Shown here piece after piece: positions 8,232 through 16,530 of a DNA stretch of 64,000 bases. The translations under genes and the position numbers were made by a program. Position 1 is the stretch's first letter; the number at the start of each line of letters is the position of its first letter. Source of the DNA: Trichomonas vaginalis G3 (lineage: Eukaryota; Parabasalia; Trichomonadida; Trichomonadidae); contig NC_067206.1 in NCBI RefSeq assembly GCF_026262505.1, positions 28,721,896 through 28,785,895 of the forward strand, read 5' to 3'. The notes beneath the pieces are model-generated. The model was not told the DNA's origin and searched no databases. It worked only from the letters and a program-made list of their open reading frames with translations.

Positions 8232-9344
8232 ATGATAGACGCGTCTCTTCTTAGAGATTATGAAATTAAGTCAACGCTTGGTGAAGGTGAATACTCAAAG
8301 GTATGCTTTGCAATTCACAAGCCTACTGAAACAAATGTTGCAATTAAAATTATTAGAAAAACATCAATTGATACAATGAAAATAGAGTATTTCTTAAACA
8401 AAGAGATTTGCATTATGAAAGAAGCCGTCCACCCATTTATTTGCAGGTTTTATGAAGCATTTGAATCCGATTTGTTTATTTATATCGTAATGGAATACAT
8501 TTCTGGCGGAACCTTGCTTGATGAAATCTACAAATCTGGTAAGATGAATGAAAGGGATGCATCAATTATATTCTCAGAACTAATGCTGGCAATATCTTAT
8601 TTACATAAACATTGTCATGCTGCACACCGAGACATAAAGGCCGAAAATATACTATTGGACGAGAATCACAACATCCGATTAATCGACTTTGGGTTTTCCA
8701 ATCTGTTTTCAAAGGATAACCTTATGACCACTCAATGCGGATCCATTTATTATGCTGCACCAGAGTTAATAGTCGGCCAAGAGTATACTGAAAAGATTGA
8801 CGTTTGGAGTGCAGGCATTCTCCTTTATTTACTTGTTACTGGTTCTTTTCCATTTTCTGACTTTGGTGTGACCAACCTTGCCCAAAAAATCGTCTATGAT
8901 GATATCGTTTATCCTTCTCATCTCAGTTTACAAGTTAAGGATTTGATATCAAGAATGCTCATTAGAAATCCTAAAGAGAGGATTACAGTTGATGAAATAT
9001 TGAGTCATCAGTGGGTCAGAACTATGGAAGCAGACATTGCATCAATGATTGATGGAATTTGTATCGCTGACAATATGATATCTCATGAACAGCAGAAATA
9101 CAAATGTGAGGACTTTGTATGCAAGGATTTAATGAAAAACATTATCGTTGGAGCTATTTTCAAGACAAGAATCAAATCTGCTTTTTATATGTCTCAAACC
9201 AAGCCAAATTCATCAAAATCACAGCCAACTTTGGCATTAGAACAGAAATATCGCGGAATTATTACACCTCAAGCGAGAAGAAGAGAAAAGAGAGCAAAGA
9301 TTATGCCTCCTCTCATTCGTGGTTACAGAAAGTCAATCAACTAA
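8232..9344 (+). CDS. CAMK/SNF1-like serine/threonine protein kinase, paralogue
   Basis: A 370-residue product from the ATG at 8232; the frame is open five codons further, but only from a TTG, and MIDASLLRDYE aligns with the N-terminus of the paralogue at 3593 (MDAELISDYE). Complete kinase domain: GEGEYSKV loop (17-24), VAIK Lys 39, HRD (132-134) followed by IKAEN, DFG (152-154), TTQCGS activation-loop segment, APE and DVWSAGI. The C-terminal region repeats the paralogue's conserved block as KTRIKSAFYMSQTKP and ends in a basic tail. Identity with the paralogue is clear but moderate, so the duplication is old. Expected to be catalytically active; substrate unknown. The two genes lie in the same orientation 3.5 kb apart. 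Confidence 0.9.
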   Translation: MIDASLLRDYEIKSTLGEGEYSKVCFAIHKPTETNVAIKIIRKTSIDTMKIEYFLNKEICIMKEAVHPFICRFYEAFESDLFIYIVMEYISGGTLLDEIYKSGKMNERDASIIFSELMLAISYLHKHCHAAHRDIKAENILLDENHNIRLIDFGFSNLFSKDNLMTTQCGSIYYAAPELIVGQEYTEKIDVWSAGILLYLLVTGSFPFSDFGVTNLAQKIVYDDIVYPSHLSLQVKDLISRMLIRNPKERITVDEILSHQWVRTMEADIASMIDGICIADNMISHEQQKYKCEDFVCKDLMKNIIVGAIFKTRIKSAFYMSQTKPNSSKSQPTLALEQKYRGIITPQARRREKRAKIMPPLIRGYRKSIN

Positions 9345-9880
9345 TCATTCTATGTATGTTTATTTGTTGGTTAAATTAAATGTTTGATTTATAAGTTAAA
9401 CTCTTAAAGCAATTCTTATGATAAAATTCTCATTTAATGAGAGACTATGTAAGGAACTTTCTCTGAGAGAAAATTATTAAATTTGAGAGCTTGTATATGC
9501 TGTGCAAGCAATAGAACGTATTAAAGCTGCATATTATTCTGAAATTACTAGTTTGAAGACCTCGAAAATCGCAAAATTTGAAGCAAATCGTAAAAAACAT
9601 ATGAATTCATTCTATTTGTATTGTTTGTTTTATAAAGGAAAAAAAATTGACTTTTTGAGTTGATATCATATAATTAATTGTATGTCTTATCTCAAAAAGT
9701 GGGGAAATGATTCCTTCTGACGCGTAGTTTACAAATTCTTTTTAACACATTTCTCAGCCATATTCGTAACAGCTTTTATAATGCAACGTATTTTACTCAT
9801 GTTTCCTGCAAAATGCAAATAATTATATTATAAATCTTTTGTCATTTGTCATATCGCCTATTCTCTTTATTTTTGCAACG
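9345..9880. other. intergenic
   Basis: No supported gene. Short self-complementary stretches occur (TCTCATTTAATGAGA near 9430, TTTCTCTGAGAGAAA near 9460), too small to interpret. Confidence 0.5.
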
Positions 9881-10897
9881 ATGTCGTCGCTATACCTTTG
9901 GAACACTCTAATGTTTAATTGGCCTATCAATTTTAGACATAATATTTCTACTTGGAGGTTCAGTATTAATCAAGACATTTATCTTCGAACCGACTTAAAT
10001 ATAAAATACTTCAATGGAACTCTTAATTGCCATCATTGTAACTTCACAGTTAGGAATGGTAAATCAGACAGCTCGCCTCGAGACTTAATCATCACAGGAA
10101 GCATAACAAACATTGAAAACATTAATTTATTCATGCGAACACTACGACATACTGGATGCAAGTGTACAGTTGCAATCCTTGTTGATATAGAAGCATTTGG
10201 CAAGTTAACTAAAGAAATGATCTTAGACATAGAACTGTGCGGTGGACAAATCATCAACATGGGCAAACCAGAGTTCACAATGGCACATAACTACTATTCT
10301 CTCATCTATTTATGGAATTATTACATTGCGAAAAGAAATTTTCATAGATTTGATCGAATTATGAAATGTGACATGTTTGATACTATATTTCAAGGTGATC
10401 CATTTAACGATGGCATCGAACCTGATAAATTCTACATGATAGAAGAAGGAAAACCTGTATCGTATACTTTTTACGATAATATTATAAGAGCGCTTGGAAT
10501 AACTCCAAAAAATCGAGCCATGATAGCATGTGCAGGAATTTTTTTTGGCTACACTGAACCGTTTACACGAGCACTGGATTTATTCTTTTTGTATTTCTTG
10601 TGGGATAAAGACTGGCACGACCAGCATCTTTTCAATGTCATATTTACGTATAATTTGTACAAATACAACAATGTCAATTTTGTTTCAATTCGTCCAAACG
10701 AAACGGTTAGACATCTGTATACTGTACGTGCGGATAATGAAATTGGTTATGTAGCAGGCATATACAATAATAATATTTATGCGCAAATTATACATCATAC
10801 CCATGTAGCTCCTAAACTATTGGAAAGTATGAATAAATACTGTCCAAATAATAACACTGCACTTCATAACTATGTAACAAAATACCGTGGAACATAA
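9881..10897 (+). CDS. putative glycosyltransferase-like membrane-anchored protein
   Basis: A 338-residue product from the ATG at 9881. The frame is open 14 codons upstream, but only from a TTG; that extension (SFVISPILFIFAT) would give a stronger signal anchor, so a slightly different start is possible. After a hydrophobic N-terminus the protein has a single globular domain. The segment RFDRIMKCDMFDTIFQGDPF contains an Asp-rich centre like the DXD region and the following D.F..DPF of several nucleotide-sugar transferases. Further on are DWHDQHLFN and the C-terminal HHTHVAP, which resemble acceptor- or metal-binding His/Asp positions. The family was not identified with certainty. If correct it would act in the secretory pathway on surface glycans. 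No close neighbour suggests a pathway. Confidence 0.55.
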   Translation: MSSLYLWNTLMFNWPINFRHNISTWRFSINQDIYLRTDLNIKYFNGTLNCHHCNFTVRNGKSDSSPRDLIITGSITNIENINLFMRTLRHTGCKCTVAILVDIEAFGKLTKEMILDIELCGGQIINMGKPEFTMAHNYYSLIYLWNYYIAKRNFHRFDRIMKCDMFDTIFQGDPFNDGIEPDKFYMIEEGKPVSYTFYDNIIRALGITPKNRAMIACAGIFFGYTEPFTRALDLFFLYFLWDKDWHDQHLFNVIFTYNLYKYNNVNFVSIRPNETVRHLYTVRADNEIGYVAGIYNNNIYAQIIHHTHVAPKLLESMNKYCPNNNTALHNYVTKYRGT

Positions 10898-11098
10898 TAA
10901 ATATTCTGAAAAAAGAAAACTACTTCAGTAACGATGGTTTAGACCAAAATTATTCCAGATCAAATAAAATGCTTGACAGATTTTCAATGAGCCGCCTAAA
11001 AAATTGAATTACATTCAATTTTAAAGATACTAAAAATTGAAAATGCTTCATATGTTTCATCATACATAAAATTTTTATATGAAATTTTACAAAATTTT

Positions 11099-11109
11099 TG
11101 ACACTTTAC
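11099..11109 (+). promoter_or_regulatory. TGACACTTT motif upstream of MBL-fold gene
   Basis: TGACACTTTAC lies 35-45 bp upstream of the ATG at 11144, in the coding orientation, like the similar motifs upstream of the genes at 13239, 21595 and 22396. TCATCATCTTGAG at 11124-11136 is a near-Initiator just before the start. Confidence 0.35.
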
Positions 11110-11143
11110 GTGCGCAATCGTCCTCCGATCATCATCTTGAGTT

Positions 11144-11950
11144 ATGGAAGGAGAATCAGGGATGACAATTGATTTAACACTTTTAGGGACAGGAACAAGT
11201 GGTGGCATACCATTTGTTAACTGTGATTGCCCAACCTGTACGTCAACAGATCCAAGAGATAAACGTTATAGGACTTGTGGAATTCTTAAAATATCTAATG
11301 GTAAGAATGTACTTATTGATTGTGGAACAGATATCAGAAAATGTCTCCTTCGAGAAGGAATTACTCATATTGAAGGAATTATTATCAGTCATTGTCATGC
11401 AGATCATGTACATGGACTTCCAGATTTAGTAAAGTTCTATAATGGGCATCCTATACCAATATATTGCAACGATGTTTGTGGCAAACAGCTTAAAGGTAAA
11501 TATTCAACATTGGTCGAAGGAGATGATCGAAAATTCGATGTTAATATAACTACAAGTCCATTCAAACTATGTGATGTGACATTTACTCCTGTTCCAATTA
11601 TGCATGGAAAGCTTCCTATATTTGGCTACAGATTTGGCAACGCTACTTACATAACAGACTGCAAGACTATACCAAATGATTCATATAAAATCATTGATGG
11701 AAGCGAAATACTTGTAATTAATACACTTGCCAACACAGATCACGAAACACACTTAAGCTATGAACAATCACTAGCTGAAATCCGAAAGATTAAGCCAAAA
11801 GTAGCATATTTAGTCCATATGACTCATACACATAATCATGAATTTATTCAAAATTATTTTGATACAAATAAGCAAGAATTTCCTGAAACCAAAAACATTG
11901 AAATCATAGAAGCAGTCGATGGCATTCATACAAAGCCTATCCATGTTTAA
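11144..11950 (+). CDS. PhnP-like metallo-beta-lactamase-fold hydrolase
   Basis: A 268-residue protein of the metallo-beta-lactamase superfamily. It opens with LLGTGTSGGIPFVNCDCPTC (13-32): the GTG(T/S) start and the CxCxxC cluster are typical of the PhnP branch, where these Cys bind a structural zinc. The metal-site motif HCHADH is at 83-88, further ligands include His 164 (PIMHGKL), Asp 182 (ITDCK) and a late His cluster (HMTHTHNHE, near 225-232). Full length for the family. PhnP enzymes are cyclic phosphate phosphodiesterases; eukaryotic relatives act on small phosphodiesters, but the substrate here cannot be read. The first ATG is used; a second Met at residue 7 would also leave the domain intact. 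Likely a soluble cytosolic enzyme. Confidence 0.85.
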   Translation: MEGESGMTIDLTLLGTGTSGGIPFVNCDCPTCTSTDPRDKRYRTCGILKISNGKNVLIDCGTDIRKCLLREGITHIEGIIISHCHADHVHGLPDLVKFYNGHPIPIYCNDVCGKQLKGKYSTLVEGDDRKFDVNITTSPFKLCDVTFTPVPIMHGKLPIFGYRFGNATYITDCKTIPNDSYKIIDGSEILVINTLANTDHETHLSYEQSLAEIRKIKPKVAYLVHMTHTHNHEFIQNYFDTNKQEFPETKNIEIIEAVDGIHTKPIHV

Positions 11951-12243
11951 TTTAAACAAATATTGTATAAATAATTATTTTTGTATCCTGATTCATTATG
12001 TTTGGAAACACTTTTTTATATCTTTTCACCAAATCCTTCAATAAAACTATTTTAATTTTTTTTGAATAAATTAATAACTTCAATATATGATTCCTTCTCG
12101 AAGGAGACATTTTCTGACATCTGTTCCACAATCAATAAGTACATTCTGATCATTCATAAGACTATTTTTTTTTTTGAATTTATTAGAAATTTGGAAAATA
12201 AGAAGGTGATTAATAAACTATACATACAAACATTTTATTTATC

Positions 12244-13239
12244 TTATTTCAAATTTTGGCGATCAAGTTGAGGAAGAGGAGTTCCATCTGGCATTGTCGT
12301 GTCTGGAACAAAAAGTTCATCAAAGAACTTGTGGTTCATGCATTCCAATGCAGTTGGTCTCTTTTTCGGATTGAAAACAAGAATAGATTTCAATAATTCT
12401 TTCAAATCCTGAGGAGTATTTGATGGGATTATACTTTCTATTGGAGTTGTTTGGTCTCTGTATTGAGGAACAACTTTCTTGTGTGGGATTGAGTGCAAAT
12501 CGTCAAATGAAGGTTTTCCAAGAACCTTCAAAATGGCTTTAAGCTGCTCATCCGAATTATTGCTATGGAATAATGTATGACCTGTAAGCATTTCAACAAT
12601 AATACATCCGGTTGACCAGATATCAACAGCAGTATCGTACTGTTTTGCATCAATGAGTAGCTCGGGTGCACGATAAAATCTGGATACAATATATGTGTTG
12701 TTCGCAGAGGCCTGAGTTATGTATTGGGCTGAACCGAAATCGGCAACCTTAATGATGCCACTAGATCTATCAAGAAGGATATTTTCAGGTTTAAGATCGC
12801 AATGTGCAATACCTTTGGAGTGAATGTAATTCAGTGCTGAAAAAATTTGATACGCAAATAATTTGATATCTAACATTGGAATGCGTTTTTGATTTTGATT
12901 GAACTCGATCATATAGTCGAATAAGGACTCGTTTAAATATTCCATAACAATGAATTCATTAACCTTACTCTGGTTTGATTCAGAATCTACAATATGATCG
13001 TAAACTTTGACAATATTTCTATGGTCAAGAGATAGTAATATATCATATTCTTGAGATTTTATGGACTTATTCCATATTACTTTTTTAATTGCAACGATTT
13101 GTTGATCATCTGTCTTGCATTGAGCGACAGAACCGAATGCGCCCGAAGCAAAGTCTTTTTTCATAACCGTGTAATTACCAATTTTATCGACTTTGCGGGG
13201 TTGTCTTTTTTTATTACGGAGACAGGAGCGAGCTTTCAT
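12244..13239 (-). CDS. GSK3-like CMGC protein kinase with HCD in place of HRD
   Basis: A 331-residue protein that is almost all kinase domain. ASGAFGSV loop (31-38), VAIK Lys 52, DFG (167-169), and the GSK3 hallmark YIVSRFYRAPEL (183-194), whose Tyr corresponds to the activating Tyr of GSK3. Later KVLGKPS, RPTALECMNHKFFDEL and a short C-terminal tail also fit GSK3/shaggy. The N-terminus is short and basic, without an inhibitory Ser motif. Oddity: the catalytic loop reads HCDLKPEN (146-153), so the usual HRD Arg is Cys while the catalytic Asp and Lys remain. The kinase may be active but with altered coupling to activation-loop phosphorylation. TGTCACTTTT stands about 60 bp upstream of the start in the coding orientation. 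Confidence 0.9.
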   Translation of the reverse strand: MKARSCLRNKKRQPRKVDKIGNYTVMKKDFASGAFGSVAQCKTDDQQIVAIKKVIWNKSIKSQEYDILLSLDHRNIVKVYDHIVDSESNQSKVNEFIVMEYLNESLFDYMIEFNQNQKRIPMLDIKLFAYQIFSALNYIHSKGIAHCDLKPENILLDRSSGIIKVADFGSAQYITQASANNTYIVSRFYRAPELLIDAKQYDTAVDIWSTGCIIVEMLTGHTLFHSNNSDEQLKAILKVLGKPSFDDLHSIPHKKVVPQYRDQTTPIESIIPSNTPQDLKELLKSILVFNPKKRPTALECMNHKFFDELFVPDTTMPDGTPLPQLDRQNLK

Positions 13240-13410
13240 TTTTTTGAAAATTAAAAACGTTTCAATTTAATGAAAAAAGAGTAGGGGTAATTTTAGCTAA
13301 AAGTGACACACCCGTGAAGGGTGTGATTACCGATCGGTAATTTCGACAGTTTAGAATTTAAAATTTTTTATGGAACTGTTGCGAGTTTCATAAAGAATTT
13401 AAGGAATATA

Positions 13411-13536
13411 AGCAAAGATTTGAATCAAAATCTTAGACCTAAGCCGCTCGATTCGCTCGCGGCTTCCGCGAATTACAGATCAGCAAAGATTTGAATCAAA
13501 ATCTTCGAACTAAGCCGATCGCTTTGCTCGCGGCTT
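13411..13536. repeat. 55-bp direct doublet with hairpins
   Basis: Two diverged copies at 13411-13465 and 13482-13536 of a unit that starts AGCAAAGATTTGAATC and ends with AAGCCG...CGGCTT, a GC-rich hairpin (7-bp stem in copy 1, 6 in copy 2). AAGATTT/AAATCTT in the first half can also pair. Part of the TIR element. Confidence 0.7.
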
Positions 13537-13640
13537 TCTTTATTATTTTAAATTTGCATATTTCCATCAAAAGTTCATAAGGTAAAAAATTTCGTTTATT
13601 TTTACTAAGAAAAAAAAGGTTTTTTGATAATAAATTTATT

Positions 13641-14351
13641 TTATTTCGAAAAAGTAGCAATAATCGTAAAAGGGTATTGATAGGCTTGCTAAAGTAACTA
13701 ATTTTAGCTGTCAAATACTTTTGTATTTTGAAGTAAATTAGTATAAATTTGTTTTTACTTTTATTTCGAAAAAGTAGCAATAATCGTAAAAGGGTATTGA
13801 TAGGCTTGCTAAAGTAACTAATTTTAGCTGTCAAATACTTTTGTATTTTGAAGTAAATTAGTATAAATTTGTTTTTACTTTTATTTCGAAAAAGTAACAA
13901 TAATCGTAAAAGGGTATTGATAGGCTTGCTAAAGTAACTAATTTTAGCTGTCAAATACTTTTGTATTTTGAAGTAAATTAGTATAAATTTGTTTTTACTT
14001 TTATTTCGAAAAAGTAGCAATAATCGTAAAAGGGTATTGATAGGCTTGCTAAAGTAACTAATTTTAGCTGTCAAATACTTTTGTATTTTGAAGTAAATTA
14101 GTATAAATTTGTTTTTACTTTTATTTCGAAAAAGTAGCAATAATCGTAAAAGGGTATTGATAGGCTTGCTAAAGTAACTAATTTTAGCTGTCAAATACTT
14201 TTGTATTTTGAAGTAAATTAGTATAAATTTGTTTTTACTTTTATTTCGAAAAAGTAACAATAATCGTAAAAGGGTATTGATAGGCTTGCTAAAGTAACTA
14301 ATTTTAGCTGTCAAATACTTTTGTATTTTGAAGTAAATTAGTATAAATTTG
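13641..14351. repeat. minisatellite, six 120-bp copies
   Basis: Six copies in exact register (starts 13641, 13761, 13881, 14001, 14121, 14241), nearly identical. The visible substitution is AAGTAGCAA versus AAGTAACAA: copies 1,2,4,5 have G and copies 3,6 have A, so the array looks like a duplicated trimer of 360 bp. Because 120 is divisible by 3, a long minus-strand frame stays open through it (40-residue repeats); this is judged an accident, since the frame lacks any other coding sign. High identity implies recent expansion. Confidence 0.95.
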
Positions 14352-14392
14352 ATATTATTTTAACTCCCTTTGAAAACCTCAATTTTCCATAC

Positions 14393-14454
14393 AGAGGGAA
14401 CGGGAATAGCATCCAATATTCCCTGAGAATGGTTGCGCATTCTCAGTTCCCTCT
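14393..14454. repeat. exact three-way-junction palindrome
   Basis: Outer arms AGAGGGAAC (14393-14401) and GTTCCCTCT (14446-14454) enclose two hairpins with no unpaired base between any of them: GGGAATA/TATTCCC (14402-14423) and TGAGAATG/CATTCTCA (14424-14445, 6-nt loop). All 62 bases are in stems or the two terminal loops. Same architecture as the clusters at 5183 and 59338. Confidence 0.9.
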
Positions 14455-14567
14455 ATATTTCGAACGAAGCTCTCATCGGTCTTTTTTTTAATACTAAACG
14501 TTTTTTTTTCCTGTCACTTTTAGCTAAAATTTGGGTTTGCCACAGAGAGAGGGTCAAAGTTGCTATT

Positions 14568-14577
14568 TGTCACTTTT
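14568..14577 (+). promoter_or_regulatory. TGTCACTTTT motif upstream of tRNA-like unit
   Basis: TGTCACTTTT lies about 60 bp upstream of the tRNA-like sequence at 14639; another copy forms part of the right TIR at 14512. Meaning unknown; listed because the motif recurs before genes. Confidence 0.25.
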
Positions 14578-14638
14578 CCACAAGAATATAATGGGGAAAA
14601 AGTTATCATATAGTTGATCTCATTCACTGAGGTGAGAG

Positions 14639-14711
14639 ATGCATGTAGTGTAATGGGATAAACAGTGGGATTGCTGCTCTAAGTCCTAGGTTCGAGACAC
14701 ATTGGCTTCAT
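14639..14711 (+). tRNA. tRNA-like Pol III unit, probably degenerate
   Basis: An A-box-like TAGTGTAATGGG starts at 14646 and a B-box-like GGTTCGAGACA at 14689, a spacing that suits a tRNA. T-rich sequence follows from 14711, as a Pol III terminator would. A possible anticodon arm GGATT...AAGTCC lies between. However, the T stem and acceptor stem do not pair well, and no anticodon can be assigned. Best read as a tRNA-derived sequence (pseudogene or SINE-like); an unusual functional RNA is possible. Confidence 0.4.
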
Positions 14712-16344
14712 TTTTCTCTTTTTTATTGACGTAAACTATTCAATTTTTGTGTTCTCCATTCAAATTTCAGAATTTTTTTTGCAGATTTCACGCTACATTC
14801 GAAGTTACCTTTTGTAACAACCACCACTGCCTACGAAAGACGAAAGTGTGTCACGATTTCACCCGGAAATCCGACGGTTGTTTAAGAGTAAGCACTTTTG
14901 GCACCTACTCGGTTTGCCACATTTTTATATCGTTAGTTTATATTCATTAAGATCATAGTTCATTTGTTGAATGCGCATACAATACTTATTTTATACTTTA
15001 ACTAGGCAATCAAAATACATTAAAACAAATTGAATCCCGATTTGATCAATTTCAGCTAGCATGTCGATATATCAATATAGTTTAATTTATCGGTCAGATC
15101 ATTGTAGTTGTATATACAGCCTTCAATATGAATTCCTATTGTAGTTATTTTGGTTTTTTTGTTATTTTCCTAATAAAGATCCACCATGAAATAAGAGTTC
15201 TCATACTCAACTAATAAAATGAAAGAAAGCATATTTTTATCAAACACATTCTAATTTTTATTCGATATCTTTAAGACAAGGACTAGTTAGGTAATGGGCA
15301 CTATTCCCAATTGCACATAAAAATGTTCACTATTAATGGTATTATATGGTATATATATAAATTCAAAATAGAACCAACAGAATATATCATTAAGAAATAT
15401 ATTTTTATAGTGCCCAATAGCAAAGTAATGTAATATAAGATTTTTATTCATTTGAATCCAAAAATAAAAAATCCAATTTAGAATTTGAAAACAAAATGCA
15501 ATAAAATATAGAAATGAATCAGCATTTTAGATAATGAATTGATGTTAACTAATTTTGTTATATTAAATAAGGTAAATGATATAACCATTTGTATGAAATG
15601 ATATTTAGGTTACAGAATAATGATTAGTGAATTATTTTAATTAAACTTTGTTGGTATTGATTGGTTGCATGATATTTATGATTTGAATTTTATCAGCAAC
15701 CCTTATGTTGAGTAATTCAACAAAATAAGTTAGTAAAATGAGGAAAAACAGCCAAAATTTTATAAAACGCAAAAGCATGCCTAATTGTCAACATAGGAAA
15801 GAATAAATAGAATAAATAATGAAAAATACAAGAAAGAATTTATTAAGAAAAAAATTGAGAACAAGATTTCAATTTTTGTTAAGTCATTTACTCCATTCAA
15901 TTTACAAAAAATTATAATATTAGGTTCATTATAATATGTATAACGTTAATACATCAATTACAAAAATTATGCAAAACGACATGATTAATTAACTTTTTAG
16001 GGATTGTATAAAACACTAAAGTGCAATGATAATAATTATCCAAGAAAATATGCAATTTCTTCATAAATAGCATTTTTTTCTAAATTTGTTGAGATATGCC
16101 ATAGTATTGGATATATCGTAAATCGATCATAATTACGTTAACTAAATTTTTCTGTAATATTCAAAATACAAAAATCTTTTCAAAAATTTAAGAGATACTT
16201 AATATACCAATGCTTTTACTATACTATTTTACTAAGATTTTTAACGAAAAATACGAATTATATAGGGTTTTTGTAAGGAAGTCAATTTGGGAAATTGTTT
16301 TCACTTTAGGAGAATATAATTTTCCATTTGGAAAATTTAAAAAG

Positions 16345-16365
16345 TGAGACGCGCAGGATTCGAAC
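16345..16365 (-). tRNA. tRNA 3'-end-like fragment
   Basis: On the minus strand GTTCGAATCCTGCGCGTCTC looks like a TPsiC loop, the 3' half of its stem and a 3' acceptor strand, followed by CTTTTT. The matching 5' acceptor strand and D arm are absent upstream, so this is a fragment, not a gene. Confidence 0.4.
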
Positions 16366-16510
16366 TTTTTTAAAAGTTGATTTAAATGAATTTTAGTGTG
16401 GAATATAAGGATAATATCATATTTAAAATAAGAATATACTAGTTTAGGTGGTATTAATTTTTTCGATAAATTTGAGAGTATGTACGTTTAGGGCATGAAA
16501 AGTGTCAATT

Positions 16511-16530
16511 CGCTCAGCGAAAGCTGAGCT
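16511..16530. repeat. GC-rich hairpin with GAAA tetraloop
   Basis: GCTCAGC-GAAA-GCTGAGC, preceded by AAAAGTGTCAATTC. A similar hairpin after TCAATTC occurs at 29949-29966 (GCTCGGC-GAAT-GCCGAGC). Two unrelated stems in one sequence context suggest a small repeated structure. Confidence 0.5.

Larger units (their letters stand above)
13289..14531. mobile_element. non-autonomous TIR element carrying satellite and junction sequence
   Basis: Perfect 20-bp terminal inverted repeats: AATTTTAGCTAAAAGTGACA at 13289-13308 and its reverse complement at 14512-14531. The outer 12 bases are themselves palindromic. Inside are a CACACCC/GGGTGTG hairpin, a 16-bp palindrome ATTACCGATCGGTAAT (near 13327), a 71-bp-spaced doublet (13411-13536), six 120-bp repeats (13641-14351) and a three-way-junction sequence (14393-14454). 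No transposase gene. No clear target duplication was found, so insertion by transposition is inferred from the TIRs. The left TIR lies within 70 bp of the GSK3-like gene start, so it may contribute its promoter. Confidence 0.55.

Noticed and set aside
9839-9880. Upstream extension of the glycosyltransferase-like gene
   Set aside because: Open only from a TTG; no ATG or Initiator supports it, although the extension would improve the signal anchor.
13496-14314. 272-codon minus-strand open frame with 40-residue repeats
   Set aside because: It is the 120-bp minisatellite read in one frame; the period is divisible by three, so no stop arises. Leu/Lys/Phe/Ile-rich product with no sign of selection.
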